From NCBI GenBank assembly GCA_035267205.1, contig DATFLZ010000143.1, forward strand, positions 1-8,652: 8,652 bases of DNA, in the 5' to 3' direction. The stretch's first letter is position 1, and each line of letters starts with the position of its first letter. Positions 1 to 6,105 of the stretch are shown here, piece after piece. The position numbers and the translations under genes were made by a program. Below the pieces are notes generated by a model. The model was not told the DNA's origin. It searched no databases and worked only from the letters and a program-made list of their open reading frames with translations. This DNA is from CAXMST01 sp035267205. GTDB taxonomy: Bacteria > Actinomycetota > Thermoleophilia > Solirubrobacterales > 70-9.

Positions 1-1099
1 GGCGCTGAACTGCCTCCACCAGCCGCTCCATCCGCTCCACCTTGACCGGGTGCGGGACCTTGCCGTCGAGGTCCGCCGCCTCGGTACCGCGTCGGGGGCT
101 GAAGACGAAGGTGAAGGCGCTGTCGTAGCCGACCTGCTCGACCACCGCCAGGGTCGCCGCGAAGTCCTCCTCCGTCTCTCCCGGAAAGCCGACGATGATG
201 TCCGTGCTGAGCGCCGCGTCGGGCACATGCTCGCGGATCAGCGAGACCCGGTCGAGGTAGCGCTCGCGGTTGTAGGTGCGGCGCATCGCCTTCAGGATCC
301 GGCTCGATCCCGACTGCAGCGGCAGGTGGATGTGCTCGCAGACCGCAGGACACTCGGCGTGCGCCAGGATCACATCCTCCTTCATGTCCTTCGGATGCGG
401 GCTCGTGTAGCGGACCCGCTCGATGCCGTCGATGCCATCGACCGCGCGGAGCAGCTCGGCGAAGCTGAGCCGATCGCCCCCTCGCAGATCGCGACCGTAG
501 GAGTTCACGTTCTGGCCCAGCAGCGTGACCTCCCGGACTCCATCGGCGGCCAGGCCCTCGACCTCCGCGATCAGCTCCGGCGCCGGGCGGCTGACCTCGC
601 GGCCTCGCGTCGAGGGCACGATGCAGTAGGAGCAGACGCAGTTGCAGCCGACCGAGATCTGCAGCCAGGCCTGAAAGGGACGCTCGCGCTGGGCGGGGAG
701 ATGCCCAGCGAAGTCCTCGAACTCGAAGAAGCCCTGGGCGGTGATCGAGTCCGAGGTGAGGAACTCGGCCAGCTTGTGGATCTGTCCCGGGCCGAAAGCC
801 ACGTCTACGAAGGGGAAGCGCTCGAAAACCTCGTCCTTGACCGACTGCGCCCAGCAACCGCCGACGCCCACCACCCGCCCGGGATCCTCGGACTTGAGTC
901 GCTTGGCCTCACCGAGGTGCGCGATGAAGCGACTGTCGGCGGATTCGCGGATTGAGCAGGTGTTGAAGAGGATCAGGTCGGCCTCGTCCCGCTCGGGAAC
1001 CTCGTCATAGCCCAGGCCGCCGAGCATCCCCTTCATGCGCTCGGAGTCGTGCTCGTTCATCTGGCACCCGAAGGTGGTGACGTGGAAGCTCTTGCTCAC
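1..1099 (-). CDS. miaB: tRNA-2-methylthio-N6-dimethylallyladenosine synthase MiaB (C-terminus cut by window edge)
   Basis: Radical SAM methylthiotransferase that converts i6A37 to ms2i6A37 in tRNAs reading UNN codons. The frame stays open from a GTG at 1099 to the window edge, giving 366 residues. The N-terminal UPF0004 domain begins with SKSFHVTTFGCQMNEHDSE and has the three auxiliary-cluster cysteines at about C12, C48 (FNTCSIRESAD) and C82 (GGC). The radical SAM cluster motif GCNCVCSYC supplies C152, C156 and C159, with an additional C154 in between. LGQNVNSYG, HIHLPLQSGSSRILKAMRRTYNRE and STDIIVGFPGETEEDF are typical of the family. The usual C-terminal TRAM domain would lie beyond base 1. 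The GTG start is chosen because the family begins a few residues before the TFGCQMN motif; the ribosome binding site is weak (GCGGGG). It lies 54 nt after the cytochrome c gene on the same strand and may be co-transcribed. Family identity is secure. Confidence 0.96.
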   Translation of the reverse strand, partial: MSKSFHVTTFGCQMNEHDSERMKGMLGGLGYDEVPERDEADLILFNTCSIRESADSRFIAHLGEAKRLKSEDPGRVVGVGGCWAQSVKDEVFERFPFVDVAFGPGQIHKLAEFLTSDSITAQGFFEFEDFAGHLPAQRERPFQAWLQISVGCNCVCSYCIVPSTRGREVSRPAPELIAEVEGLAADGVREVTLLGQNVNSYGRDLRGGDRLSFAELLRAVDGIDGIERVRYTSPHPKDMKEDVILAHAECPAVCEHIHLPLQSGSSRILKAMRRTYNRERYLDRVSLIREHVPDAALSTDIIVGFPGETEEDFAATLAVVEQVGYDSAFTFVFSPRRGTEAADLDGKVPHPVKVERMERLVEAVQR

Positions 1100-1153
1100 G
1101 GCCCCGCAGAGTAGCGGCGCGAGATCGACGGGTCGGGCTGCGAGGCCCGGCGC

Positions 1154-1825
1154 CTAGTTGCCGGCGACCTCGGAGAGGTAGGCGACGAGTGTGTCGAGCT
1201 CGACCTCGTTGAACTGGTTCTGGTACGAGCCGGGCATGATTCCGTCGGTGAAGCCGTCCGAGAGCTTTGCGCTGGGATCGACAATGGAAGTGCGGATCTC
1301 ATCAGGGCTCTGGCCCGGGAGCACCTCGTCGAGGTTCGGCCCGGTCGTACCGCTCGCGCCGGCGTCGGCGAGCGTGTGGCAGCCACCGCAGCCAGCTTCA
1401 GTGAACAGGGCGACGCCCTCCGGGCCGACATCGGCATCGCCCGACGGGCCCTCGCCGGAGCCGCCGCCCTCACCCTCAGCGTCACCCTCGGGCTCCGCGG
1501 CCTCGCCCTCGGTCAGCGGCGCCTCCTCGGCCTCCTTCTCCTCGGCCTCGGCCTCGGCCTCCTTCGCTGCTTCCTGGTTCTCCGCGCGGCGCTCGGCCTG
1601 CTCGAAGCGGGCGCTCTGCACGGCACCGATACCCGTGCAGACGACGAGCACCACCGCCACACCGGTCAGAGCCTTGAACTGTCCGTCGGTCGGGAAGTCC
1701 TCCTTCTTCATGCCGAGGAAGGCGACCACGAGAGCGAACACGACCAGCGCCCCGCCCGCGATATAGAGGAAGGTCTCGTCGAAGAAGCTGGCCTCACCGG
1801 AGGCGAGGGTTATCAGTGCGTCCAT
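1154..1825 (-). CDS. membrane-anchored monoheme cytochrome c with acidic linker
   Basis: Predicted 223-residue membrane protein with one c-type heme, probably an electron carrier on the outer face of the membrane. Two hydrophobic helices (about 19-38 and 53-69) flank a short basic loop (MKKEDFPTDGQFK). Under the positive-inside rule this loop is cytoplasmic, which puts both termini outside. A Glu/Ala/Gly-rich acidic linker follows (about 75-135), then a C-terminal cytochrome domain with heme motif CGGCH at 146-150 and a probable axial Met197 in GIMPGSY. The domain ends in DTLVAYLSEVAGN, as is common for class I cytochromes c. The linker DNA contains a short CTCGGC hexamer repeat near 1541-1560. 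The start is uncertain: I prefer the ATG at 1825, but a TTG at 1849 would add eight residues, and neither has a clear Shine-Dalgarno site. It lies between rny and miaB on the same strand. The partner complex cannot be named from sequence. Confidence 0.87.
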   Translation of the reverse strand: MDALITLASGEASFFDETFLYIAGGALVVFALVVAFLGMKKEDFPTDGQFKALTGVAVVLVVCTGIGAVQSARFEQAERRAENQEAAKEAEAEAEEKEAEEAPLTEGEAAEPEGDAEGEGGGSGEGPSGDADVGPEGVALFTEAGCGGCHTLADAGASGTTGPNLDEVLPGQSPDEIRTSIVDPSAKLSDGFTDGIMPGSYQNQFNEVELDTLVAYLSEVAGN

Positions 1826-1913
1826 TTGCGGCCGCGAGCTTATCGCCAACGCCCGCGGAAGGCGGTGCAGGGCCGTCGGCGCGGGCGCCCCGCAGGGTCA
1901 CCGATCGCCCCCT

Positions 1914-3350
1914 TCAGTCCGCGAAGGTGGTATTTCTGGTTTCGCGGATAACGGTAATCCTGATTCTGCCGGGGAAGTCGAGCTCCTTGCCAATCGTTTT
2001 GGCCGTCTTCTCGCCGATCACCGCGGCCTCCTCGTCGCTGACCTTGCCGGGATCGACCATGACGCGCACCTCGCGCCCGGCGCGCATCGCGAACACCTTC
2101 TCAACGCCCGGGTGGCGTCCGGCGATCTCCTCGAGGTCCTTGAGCCTCGCGACGTACTGCTCGAGGGCCTCACCGCGGGCGCCCGGCCGTGCACCCGAGA
2201 GGGCGTCCACCACCTGCACGATCACCGCCTCGACCGTCTTTGGCTCGACCTCGTTGTGATGGGCGGCGATCGCATGCGCGACGGCCTCGCTCTCGCCGTG
2301 GCGCCGGGCCATCGTCGCCCCTACCTCGGCGTGCGATCCCTCGACCTCATGGCTGACCGCCTTGCCGATGTCGTGGAGCAGCGCCGCTCGCTTCGCCGTC
2401 TCGACCGAGGCGCCCAGCTCCGCGGCAATGATCCCCGCGAACTTCGCGCACTCGATTAGGTGCTCAAGGACGTTCTGGCCATAGCTCGTCCTGAACCTGA
2501 GGCGCCCGAGCACCTTGAGCAGCTCAGGATCGATCCCGTGCAGGCCGGCCTCGAGCTCGGCGCGCTCGCCCTCCGCGGCGATCGTCGCTTCGACCTCGGT
2601 CTTCGCCTTCCCGTAGACCTCTTCGATCGTTGCGGGCTGGATGCGCCCGTCGGCGACGAGCTTCTCGATCGTCAACCTGGCGACCTCCCGCCTGACGCCG
2701 TCGAAGCTGGAGACGACAACGGCGTTGGGGGTCTCATCGATGATCACGTCGACGCCGGTGAGCGCCTCGAGCGCCCTGATGTTGCGCCCCTCCCTGCCGA
2801 TGATCCGGCCCTTCATCTCCTCACCCGGCAGCTCGATCAGCCGGGTCGTCGACTCGCTGGCATGCGACCCCGCCAGGCGGGACATGGCGATCGCGAGGAT
2901 GTTGCGGGCCTTGCGGTCGGCGTCGCGCTTGGTCTCCTCCTCGATCCCGAGCAAGGCGGCGCCGGCGCGGTGTCGGGCGTCGTGCTCGACGTCGGCGATG
3001 AGCATCTGCTTGGCCTGGTTGGCGGTCAGGCCGGAGAGCCGCTCGAGCTCCCTCCGCTGCACGCGCTTCTGCCGCTTCAGCTCCTCGGCCTGCTGCTCAA
3101 GATTGCGCTCGCGGTCCGCCATGGCCTGCTCGCGCTTCTCGAGCTCCGCTGCCCGCAGTCGCTGCGACTCCTGCTCGTGGAGGGCGCGCTCCTCCAGGCG
3201 GGCGATCTCCTCGCGGCGCGCCCGCAGATCCTCCGGGGGAGGATTCGGCTCCCCGAGCGCGGGCGCCGGCTGCACGTCCTCGCGCCTGTGAACTCCGCCG
3301 GCGGATGCCTCCCGTCGACCCGACAGGATGCGCTTGCCTCTGCTCGCCAT
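1914..3350 (-). CDS. rny: ribonuclease Y, apparently without membrane anchor
   Basis: Endoribonuclease that starts mRNA turnover; 478 residues. Order of parts: a basic, proline-containing N-terminus (1-40); a charged coiled coil (about 42-150, rich in Arg, Glu and Gln); a KH RNA-binding domain with GRIIGREGRN at 181-190; and an HD phosphohydrolase domain with H297 (NVLEHL), the HD pair H326-D327 in ALLHDIGKA, HH364-365 and D382. The C-terminal region ends KELDFPGRIRITVIRETR, characteristic of RNase Y. Family members normally begin with a transmembrane helix. None is present here, and an in-frame TGA lies directly before the ATG, so the reading frame cannot extend upstream. The start is well supported by AGAGGTGG (3363-3356) five bases before the ATG. 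It has its own leader and probable promoter, and the cytochrome c gene follows 88 nt after its stop. Confidence 0.96.
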   Translation of the reverse strand: MASRGKRILSGRREASAGGVHRREDVQPAPALGEPNPPPEDLRARREEIARLEERALHEQESQRLRAAELEKREQAMADRERNLEQQAEELKRQKRVQRRELERLSGLTANQAKQMLIADVEHDARHRAGAALLGIEEETKRDADRKARNILAIAMSRLAGSHASESTTRLIELPGEEMKGRIIGREGRNIRALEALTGVDVIIDETPNAVVVSSFDGVRREVARLTIEKLVADGRIQPATIEEVYGKAKTEVEATIAAEGERAELEAGLHGIDPELLKVLGRLRFRTSYGQNVLEHLIECAKFAGIIAAELGASVETAKRAALLHDIGKAVSHEVEGSHAEVGATMARRHGESEAVAHAIAAHHNEVEPKTVEAVIVQVVDALSGARPGARGEALEQYVARLKDLEEIAGRHPGVEKVFAMRAGREVRVMVDPGKVSDEEAAVIGEKTAKTIGKELDFPGRIRITVIRETRNTTFAD

Positions 3351-3355
3351 TCAAA

Positions 3356-3363
3356 CCACCTCT
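3356..3363 (-). promoter_or_regulatory. strong ribosome binding site of rny
   Basis: The minus strand reads AGAGGTGG, then five bases, then ATG. The five bases contain TGA directly before and in frame with the ATG. The site fixes the rny start and rules out an N-terminal extension in this frame, which matters because the encoded RNase Y lacks the expected membrane helix. Confidence 0.8.
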
Positions 3364-3399
3364 GGTCCGCCGCGGGTGCGGGACCGATCGCTCACGGTG

Positions 3400-3421
3400 T
3401 CAACTCCGGCGTACCGGCCCG
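3400..3421. repeat. direct repeat in rny leader, copy A (with 3-base insertion)
   Basis: This copy matches 3623-3641 over 19 bases (TCAACTCCG then TACCGGCCCG on the plus strand), but carries three additional bases at the join. On the minus strand both copies read CGGGCCGGTACG..GGAGTTGA, so each ends in a -35-like hexamer, here TTGACA (3403-3398). No -10 element follows this copy at the right distance; the bases there are CGCACC. Confidence 0.6.
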
Positions 3422-3443
3422 TCGAGGCGTCGCTATCCGAGCG

Positions 3444-3462
3444 CGGCGGCTCGCGGCCGCCG
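3444..3462. other. GC-rich hairpin in the rny leader
   Basis: CGGCGGC (3444-3450) and GCCGCCG (3456-3462) form a perfect 7-bp stem around the 5-nt loop TCGCG. If transcription starts near 3591 this hairpin is in the 5' untranslated leader of rny, about 95-110 nt before the start codon. No U-run follows on the minus strand, so it is not a classical attenuator. Chance is possible at this GC content. The rest of the 3364-3597 leader shows no ORF that I would support. Confidence 0.4.
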
Positions 3463-3520
3463 GCGAGTCTGGAACCCGGCCCTAGGCCGCGCGCCCCCTT
3501 CCGTCCGCCGGGCGAGTCTG
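3457..3520. repeat. second direct repeat pair in rny leader (3457-3472 and 3505-3520)
   Basis: CCGCCGGCGAGTCTG at 3457-3471 recurs at 3505-3520 as CCGCCGGGCGAGTCTG, with one inserted G, 48 bp apart in the same orientation. It is a second, independent duplicated motif in the same leader. The first copy overlaps the right arm of the hairpin at 3444-3462. Confidence 0.45.
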
Positions 3521-3597
3521 CTGTGGTTTCACGAAGCTGATTGGTCTCGAATCTCGGTTAGCGAGGCCCGCTCGAGCGCGGAAGTCGCCGTCCACCG

Positions 3598-3626
3598 ATA
3601 GTAGTCGCAGGCGGTCCGCAACTCAA
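3598..3626 (-). promoter_or_regulatory. sigma70-like promoter candidate for rny
   Basis: On the minus strand TTGAGT (3626-3621) is followed after exactly 17 bases by TACTAT (3603-3598), which fits the actinobacterial TAnnnT form of the -10 element. Transcription would start near 3591, giving an rny leader of about 240 nt. The site lies downstream of the HAD gene and its terminator-like hairpin, a sensible place for a new transcription unit. The -35 hexamer is at the end of a 19-bp element that recurs at 3400-3421. This is a motif match only; no start site has been mapped. Confidence 0.5.
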
Positions 3627-3641
3627 CTCCGTACCGGCCCG
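3623..3641. repeat. direct repeat in rny leader, copy B (overlaps promoter -35)
   Basis: This is the shorter copy of the element at 3400-3421, about 220 bp from it and in the same orientation. Its minus-strand end supplies most of the TTGAGT -35 hexamer of the proposed rny promoter. It could be a protein-binding site or a trace of a promoter duplication. Confidence 0.6.
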
Positions 3642-3659
3642 GTGAGTCGGGCGCACCGC

Positions 3660-3674
3660 GGCACCGATGGTGCC
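3660..3674 (-). terminator. terminator-like hairpin after the HAD gene
   Basis: The minus strand reads GGCACC-ATC-GGTGCC, a perfect 6-bp stem with a 3-nt loop, starting 9 nt past the HAD stop codon. Outer GGGC and GCCC segments could extend the helix. There is no U-tract, so it would have to be the U-less type described in high-GC bacteria. Its position between the recA-recX-HAD unit and the rny promoter supports a role in ending that unit. Confidence 0.4.
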
Positions 3675-3683
3675 AGCCCGGTC

Positions 3684-4376
3684 TCAGAGCAGCGCCGGCA
3701 CCTCGGCCAGGGAGCGGACCATCGGCACATCGTCGACCGGCGGCTCTCCGGCCCGGTTGACCCAGATGCCCAGCAGGCCCGCGTCCCGCGCGCCCCGTGC
3801 ATCGGTGTCGAGCCGATCGCCCACGTATGCGACCCGCCCGGGAGGCAGCCCGACCCGATCGCAGGCAAGCTCGAAGATCCTCGGGTCGGGCTTGGCGGCG
3901 GGCGCGCCGGAGGAAGCGATGAGCGGTCTCAGCAGCTCCTCCAGGCCGAGCGCCAGGAGCTTGCGCCTCTGGATCTTCTCATCCGCGTTCGTAATCGCAC
4001 CCAGGGACACGCCCCTCCTCGAGAGGTCCGCGAGCAGGGGCTCGACGTCGTCGAATGGGGCCCAGTGCTCCCGGTAGCCGGAGAGGAACGCCTCGAACCA
4101 CGACAGATGCGCGTCGTGAGAGCCACCCTCGACTCCCACCCAGGCAAGGATCCCGGCCGCCCGTCGCCGTCGCTGCTCGGCCAGCTCGATCTCACCACTC
4201 AGATACTCCGCGTAGTGGAGCTGCTCGAGCCGGCGCCACTCGGCCAGCGCCGCCCGCATGCCCTCCTCCTCGAGCTCAGGGCACTCGCGGTCGAGCGCCG
4301 CTCGCAGGGAGCGCTCACTCGCTCGATCGTGATCGAGCAGCGTGCCGTCGATGTCAAAGAACACCGCCTCGATCAT
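3684..4376 (-). CDS. HAD-superfamily hydrolase (subfamily IA, YjjG-like layout)
   Basis: A 230-residue predicted soluble phosphatase. All four HAD motifs are present: motif I DIDGT with nucleophile D8 and D10; motif II ITNAD with T129; motif III Lys162 in AKPDPRIF; motif IV GDRLDTD at 186-192 (D187 and D192). The segment between motifs I and II (about 16-105) is mostly helical in character and rich in Glu, Arg and Leu, fitting a C1 helical cap. The resemblance is to HAD subfamily IA phosphatases acting on small phosphorylated metabolites such as nucleotides; the substrate cannot be inferred. The ATG lies 39 nt after the recX stop with no good Shine-Dalgarno site, suggesting co-transcription with recX and recA and perhaps weak or coupled translation. 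No motif residue is missing. Confidence 0.9.
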   Translation of the reverse strand: MIEAVFFDIDGTLLDHDRASERSLRAALDRECPELEEEGMRAALAEWRRLEQLHYAEYLSGEIELAEQRRRRAAGILAWVGVEGGSHDAHLSWFEAFLSGYREHWAPFDDVEPLLADLSRRGVSLGAITNADEKIQRRKLLALGLEELLRPLIASSGAPAAKPDPRIFELACDRVGLPPGRVAYVGDRLDTDARGARDAGLLGIWVNRAGEPPVDDVPMVRSLAEVPALL

Positions 4377-4415
4377 CGGAGGTGGCCGGCCCGTCGCGAG
4401 CCGGGGCGCCTCGGG

Positions 4416-4886
4416 TCAGGCCGCTGCCGCACCGTGGTCGCGCCCAGCCAGGCGAATCGCCTCGTGGGCGACCTCGTAGCCGTAGCCCCGCCGGTTGAGC
4501 AGGCCCAGGGCTCGCTGCCGGTCGCCATCGTCGGCAAGCACGAACCGCCGCTCGTGGAGCAGCGCGACGGCCCGGTCGACCTGCTCGTCATGAGTCTCCA
4601 GCGAGACGGTCTCGACCAGTTCGCGGTCGATGCCGCGCTCGCTCAGCGCCGCAGCGATCCGCTCGGGGCCCCAACCGGCCAGCTCACGCTTGTCCTCCGC
4701 GAACAGCTCTGCAAAACGGCGATCGTCCAGTTCCCCGCACTCGATCAGCCGACTGATGGCCGACTCGATCTCCTCCGGGCCATAGTCGCGCTCAGCCAGC
4801 CAGTCGATGATCTCGGCCGTCGAGCGCTCGCGGCGGCGAATCGCCCCCAGCGCCTTCGCAAAGGGATCTCGCTCGCCGTCTGCCAT
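4416..4886 (-). CDS. recX: RecX, regulator of RecA
   Basis: RecX binds the RecA filament and usually limits its extension and strand-exchange activity. The 156-residue product fits the family length and its helical-repeat make-up: KALGAIRRRERSTAEIIDWLAERDYGPEEIESAISRLIECGELDDRRFAELFAED is a typical RecX N-terminal half, with tyrosyl/basic turns and the LIECGELDDRRFAE signature. The C-terminal third (RALGLLNRRGYGYEVAHEAIRL) also matches the family pattern. The start is supported by GGGAGG five bases before the ATG; an overlapping ATG four bases earlier is out of frame. It follows recA by 56 nt on the same strand, the classic recA-recX arrangement. It ends in a short alanine run, with nothing missing. 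Confidence 0.93.
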   Translation of the reverse strand: MADGERDPFAKALGAIRRRERSTAEIIDWLAERDYGPEEIESAISRLIECGELDDRRFAELFAEDKRELAGWGPERIAAALSERGIDRELVETVSLETHDEQVDRAVALLHERRFVLADDGDRQRALGLLNRRGYGYEVAHEAIRLAGRDHGAAAA

Positions 4887-4942
4887 GCATGCCTCCCAGG
4901 TGTCTGCCGCCAGGGTCTCAGGGTCTACCGTCTCCGTCCAGC

Positions 4943-6103
4943 TCAGGCCGCCTTCTTCTCAGCGGCCGTCGCCTCCTTGTCATCCGCATCCGTGGCTGCC
5001 TCCGCATCAGCATCGGCACCACCCTCGCCTTCGTCGGCCCGCACGAACGGGATGGGCTTCGGGCCCTTGACCCGCTCGATGCCGAGCGACTCGTAGATCT
5101 TGTCCTCGATCTCGTCGGCAACCTCGACGTTCTCGGCGAGGAACGCCTTGCAGTTGTTCTTGCCCTGACCGAGCCGCTGCTCACCGTAGGAGAAGAACGA
5201 GCCCGACTTGGTCACGATCTCGTGCTCGACGCCCAGGTCGAGCAGGCAGCTCTCGTTCGAGATCCCAACGCCGTACTCGACATCGAACTCCGCCTGCCTG
5301 AACGGCGCCGCGACCTTGTTCTTGACCACCTTGCAGCGGACCCGGTTGCCGACCGCCTCGGTCCCGTCCTTGAGCGTCTCGATCCGGCGCAGGTCGAGGC
5401 GTTGCGAGGAGTAGAACTTGAGCGCGCGACCGCCCGGCTGGGTCTCGGGGCTGCCAAAACTGACGCCGATCTTCTCCCGGATCTGGTTGGTGAACAGACA
5501 GACGGTCTTGGCCCGGTTCAGATTGCCCGCGAGCTTGCGCAGCGCCTGCGACATCAGCCGCGCCTGCAGACCGACCTGGGTCTCCCCCATCTGCCCCTCG
5601 AGCTCCACCCGCGGCGTGAGCGCCGCGACGGAGTCGATCGCGACGACGTCGACCGCCCCGGAGCGGACGAGAACGTCCACGATCTCGAGCGCCTGCTCGC
5701 CGTAGTCGGGCTGGGAGACCAGCAGCTCATCCGTATCGACGCCGATCCGCCGGGCGTAGATGGGGTCGAGCGCGTGCTCGGCATCCACGAACGCGCAGAC
5801 CCCGCCGCGGGCCTGGGCCTGGGCGATGATGTGGTAGATCAGTGTCGTCTTGCCGGACGACTCCGGGCCGAAGATCTCGACGATCCGCCCCTTCGGCACG
5901 CCGCCGATGCCGAGCGCCAGGTCGAGCGAGAGCGCCCCTGTCGGGATCGCCTCCACGTCGATGGCCGCGTCGGCCCCGAGCCTCATCACCGACCCGGCGC
6001 CGAACTCGCGCTCGATCTGGGTCACTGCGGCCTTCAGCGCGGCGTCCTTCGCCTTCGCGTCCTTGGAGCCGGCCTCGATCGGGGTGGGGTTGCTTGCTGC
6101 CAT
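4943..6103 (-). CDS. recA: recombinase RecA
   Basis: DNA-dependent ATPase that forms filaments on single-stranded DNA, promotes strand exchange and, where an SOS system exists, triggers LexA cleavage. 386 residues. Walker A GPESSGKT is at 79-86 and the Walker B segment VDVVAIDSVAAL begins at 151. FTNQIREKIGVSFGSPE (204-220) covers the loop L2 region and KVVKNKVAAPF (258-268) is conserved. The core is full length and no intein interrupts it. The C-terminus is long and charged: D/E/A-rich from about 356, ending in the lysine-containing EKKAA. Compared with E. coli, the QPDTGEQ motif here is QPDYGEQ. The start is secured by AAGAGGTGA (6119-6111) seven bases before the ATG; that site lies in the 3' end of thpR, whose stop is 2 nt upstream, so the two genes are probably translationally coupled. 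Confidence 0.98.
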   Translation of the reverse strand: MAASNPTPIEAGSKDAKAKDAALKAAVTQIEREFGAGSVMRLGADAAIDVEAIPTGALSLDLALGIGGVPKGRIVEIFGPESSGKTTLIYHIIAQAQARGGVCAFVDAEHALDPIYARRIGVDTDELLVSQPDYGEQALEIVDVLVRSGAVDVVAIDSVAALTPRVELEGQMGETQVGLQARLMSQALRKLAGNLNRAKTVCLFTNQIREKIGVSFGSPETQPGGRALKFYSSQRLDLRRIETLKDGTEAVGNRVRCKVVKNKVAAPFRQAEFDVEYGVGISNESCLLDLGVEHEIVTKSGSFFSYGEQRLGQGKNNCKAFLAENVEVADEIEDKIYESLGIERVKGPKPIPFVRADEGEGGADADAEAATDADDKEATAAEKKAA

Positions 6104-6105
6104 TT

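Noticed and set aside
50..955. Plus-strand ORF of 301 codons
   Set aside because: It is entirely antisense to miaB, whose conserved motifs are clear; the composition is arginine/aspartate-rich shadow sequence.
1134..1149. Hairpin CGGGC/GCCCG just after the cytochrome c stop as a terminator
   Set aside because: Only 5 bp with a 6-nt loop and no U-run; expected by chance at this GC content, so not listed as a feature.
3375..3403. Second rny promoter using the perfect -35 TTGACA at 3403-3398
   Set aside because: The expected -10 position holds CGCACC, with no TAnnnT at 16-19 bp spacing.
3642..5096. Long plus-strand ORF of 484 codons opposite the HAD, recX and recA genes
   Set aside because: It is antisense to three well-identified genes, has no recognisable domain and is the expected open shadow frame in GC-rich DNA.
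4943..6103. Intein in recA, as in some mycobacteria
   Set aside because: The RecA core reads continuously from the N-terminal domain through Walker A, Walker B and L2 with no insertion.
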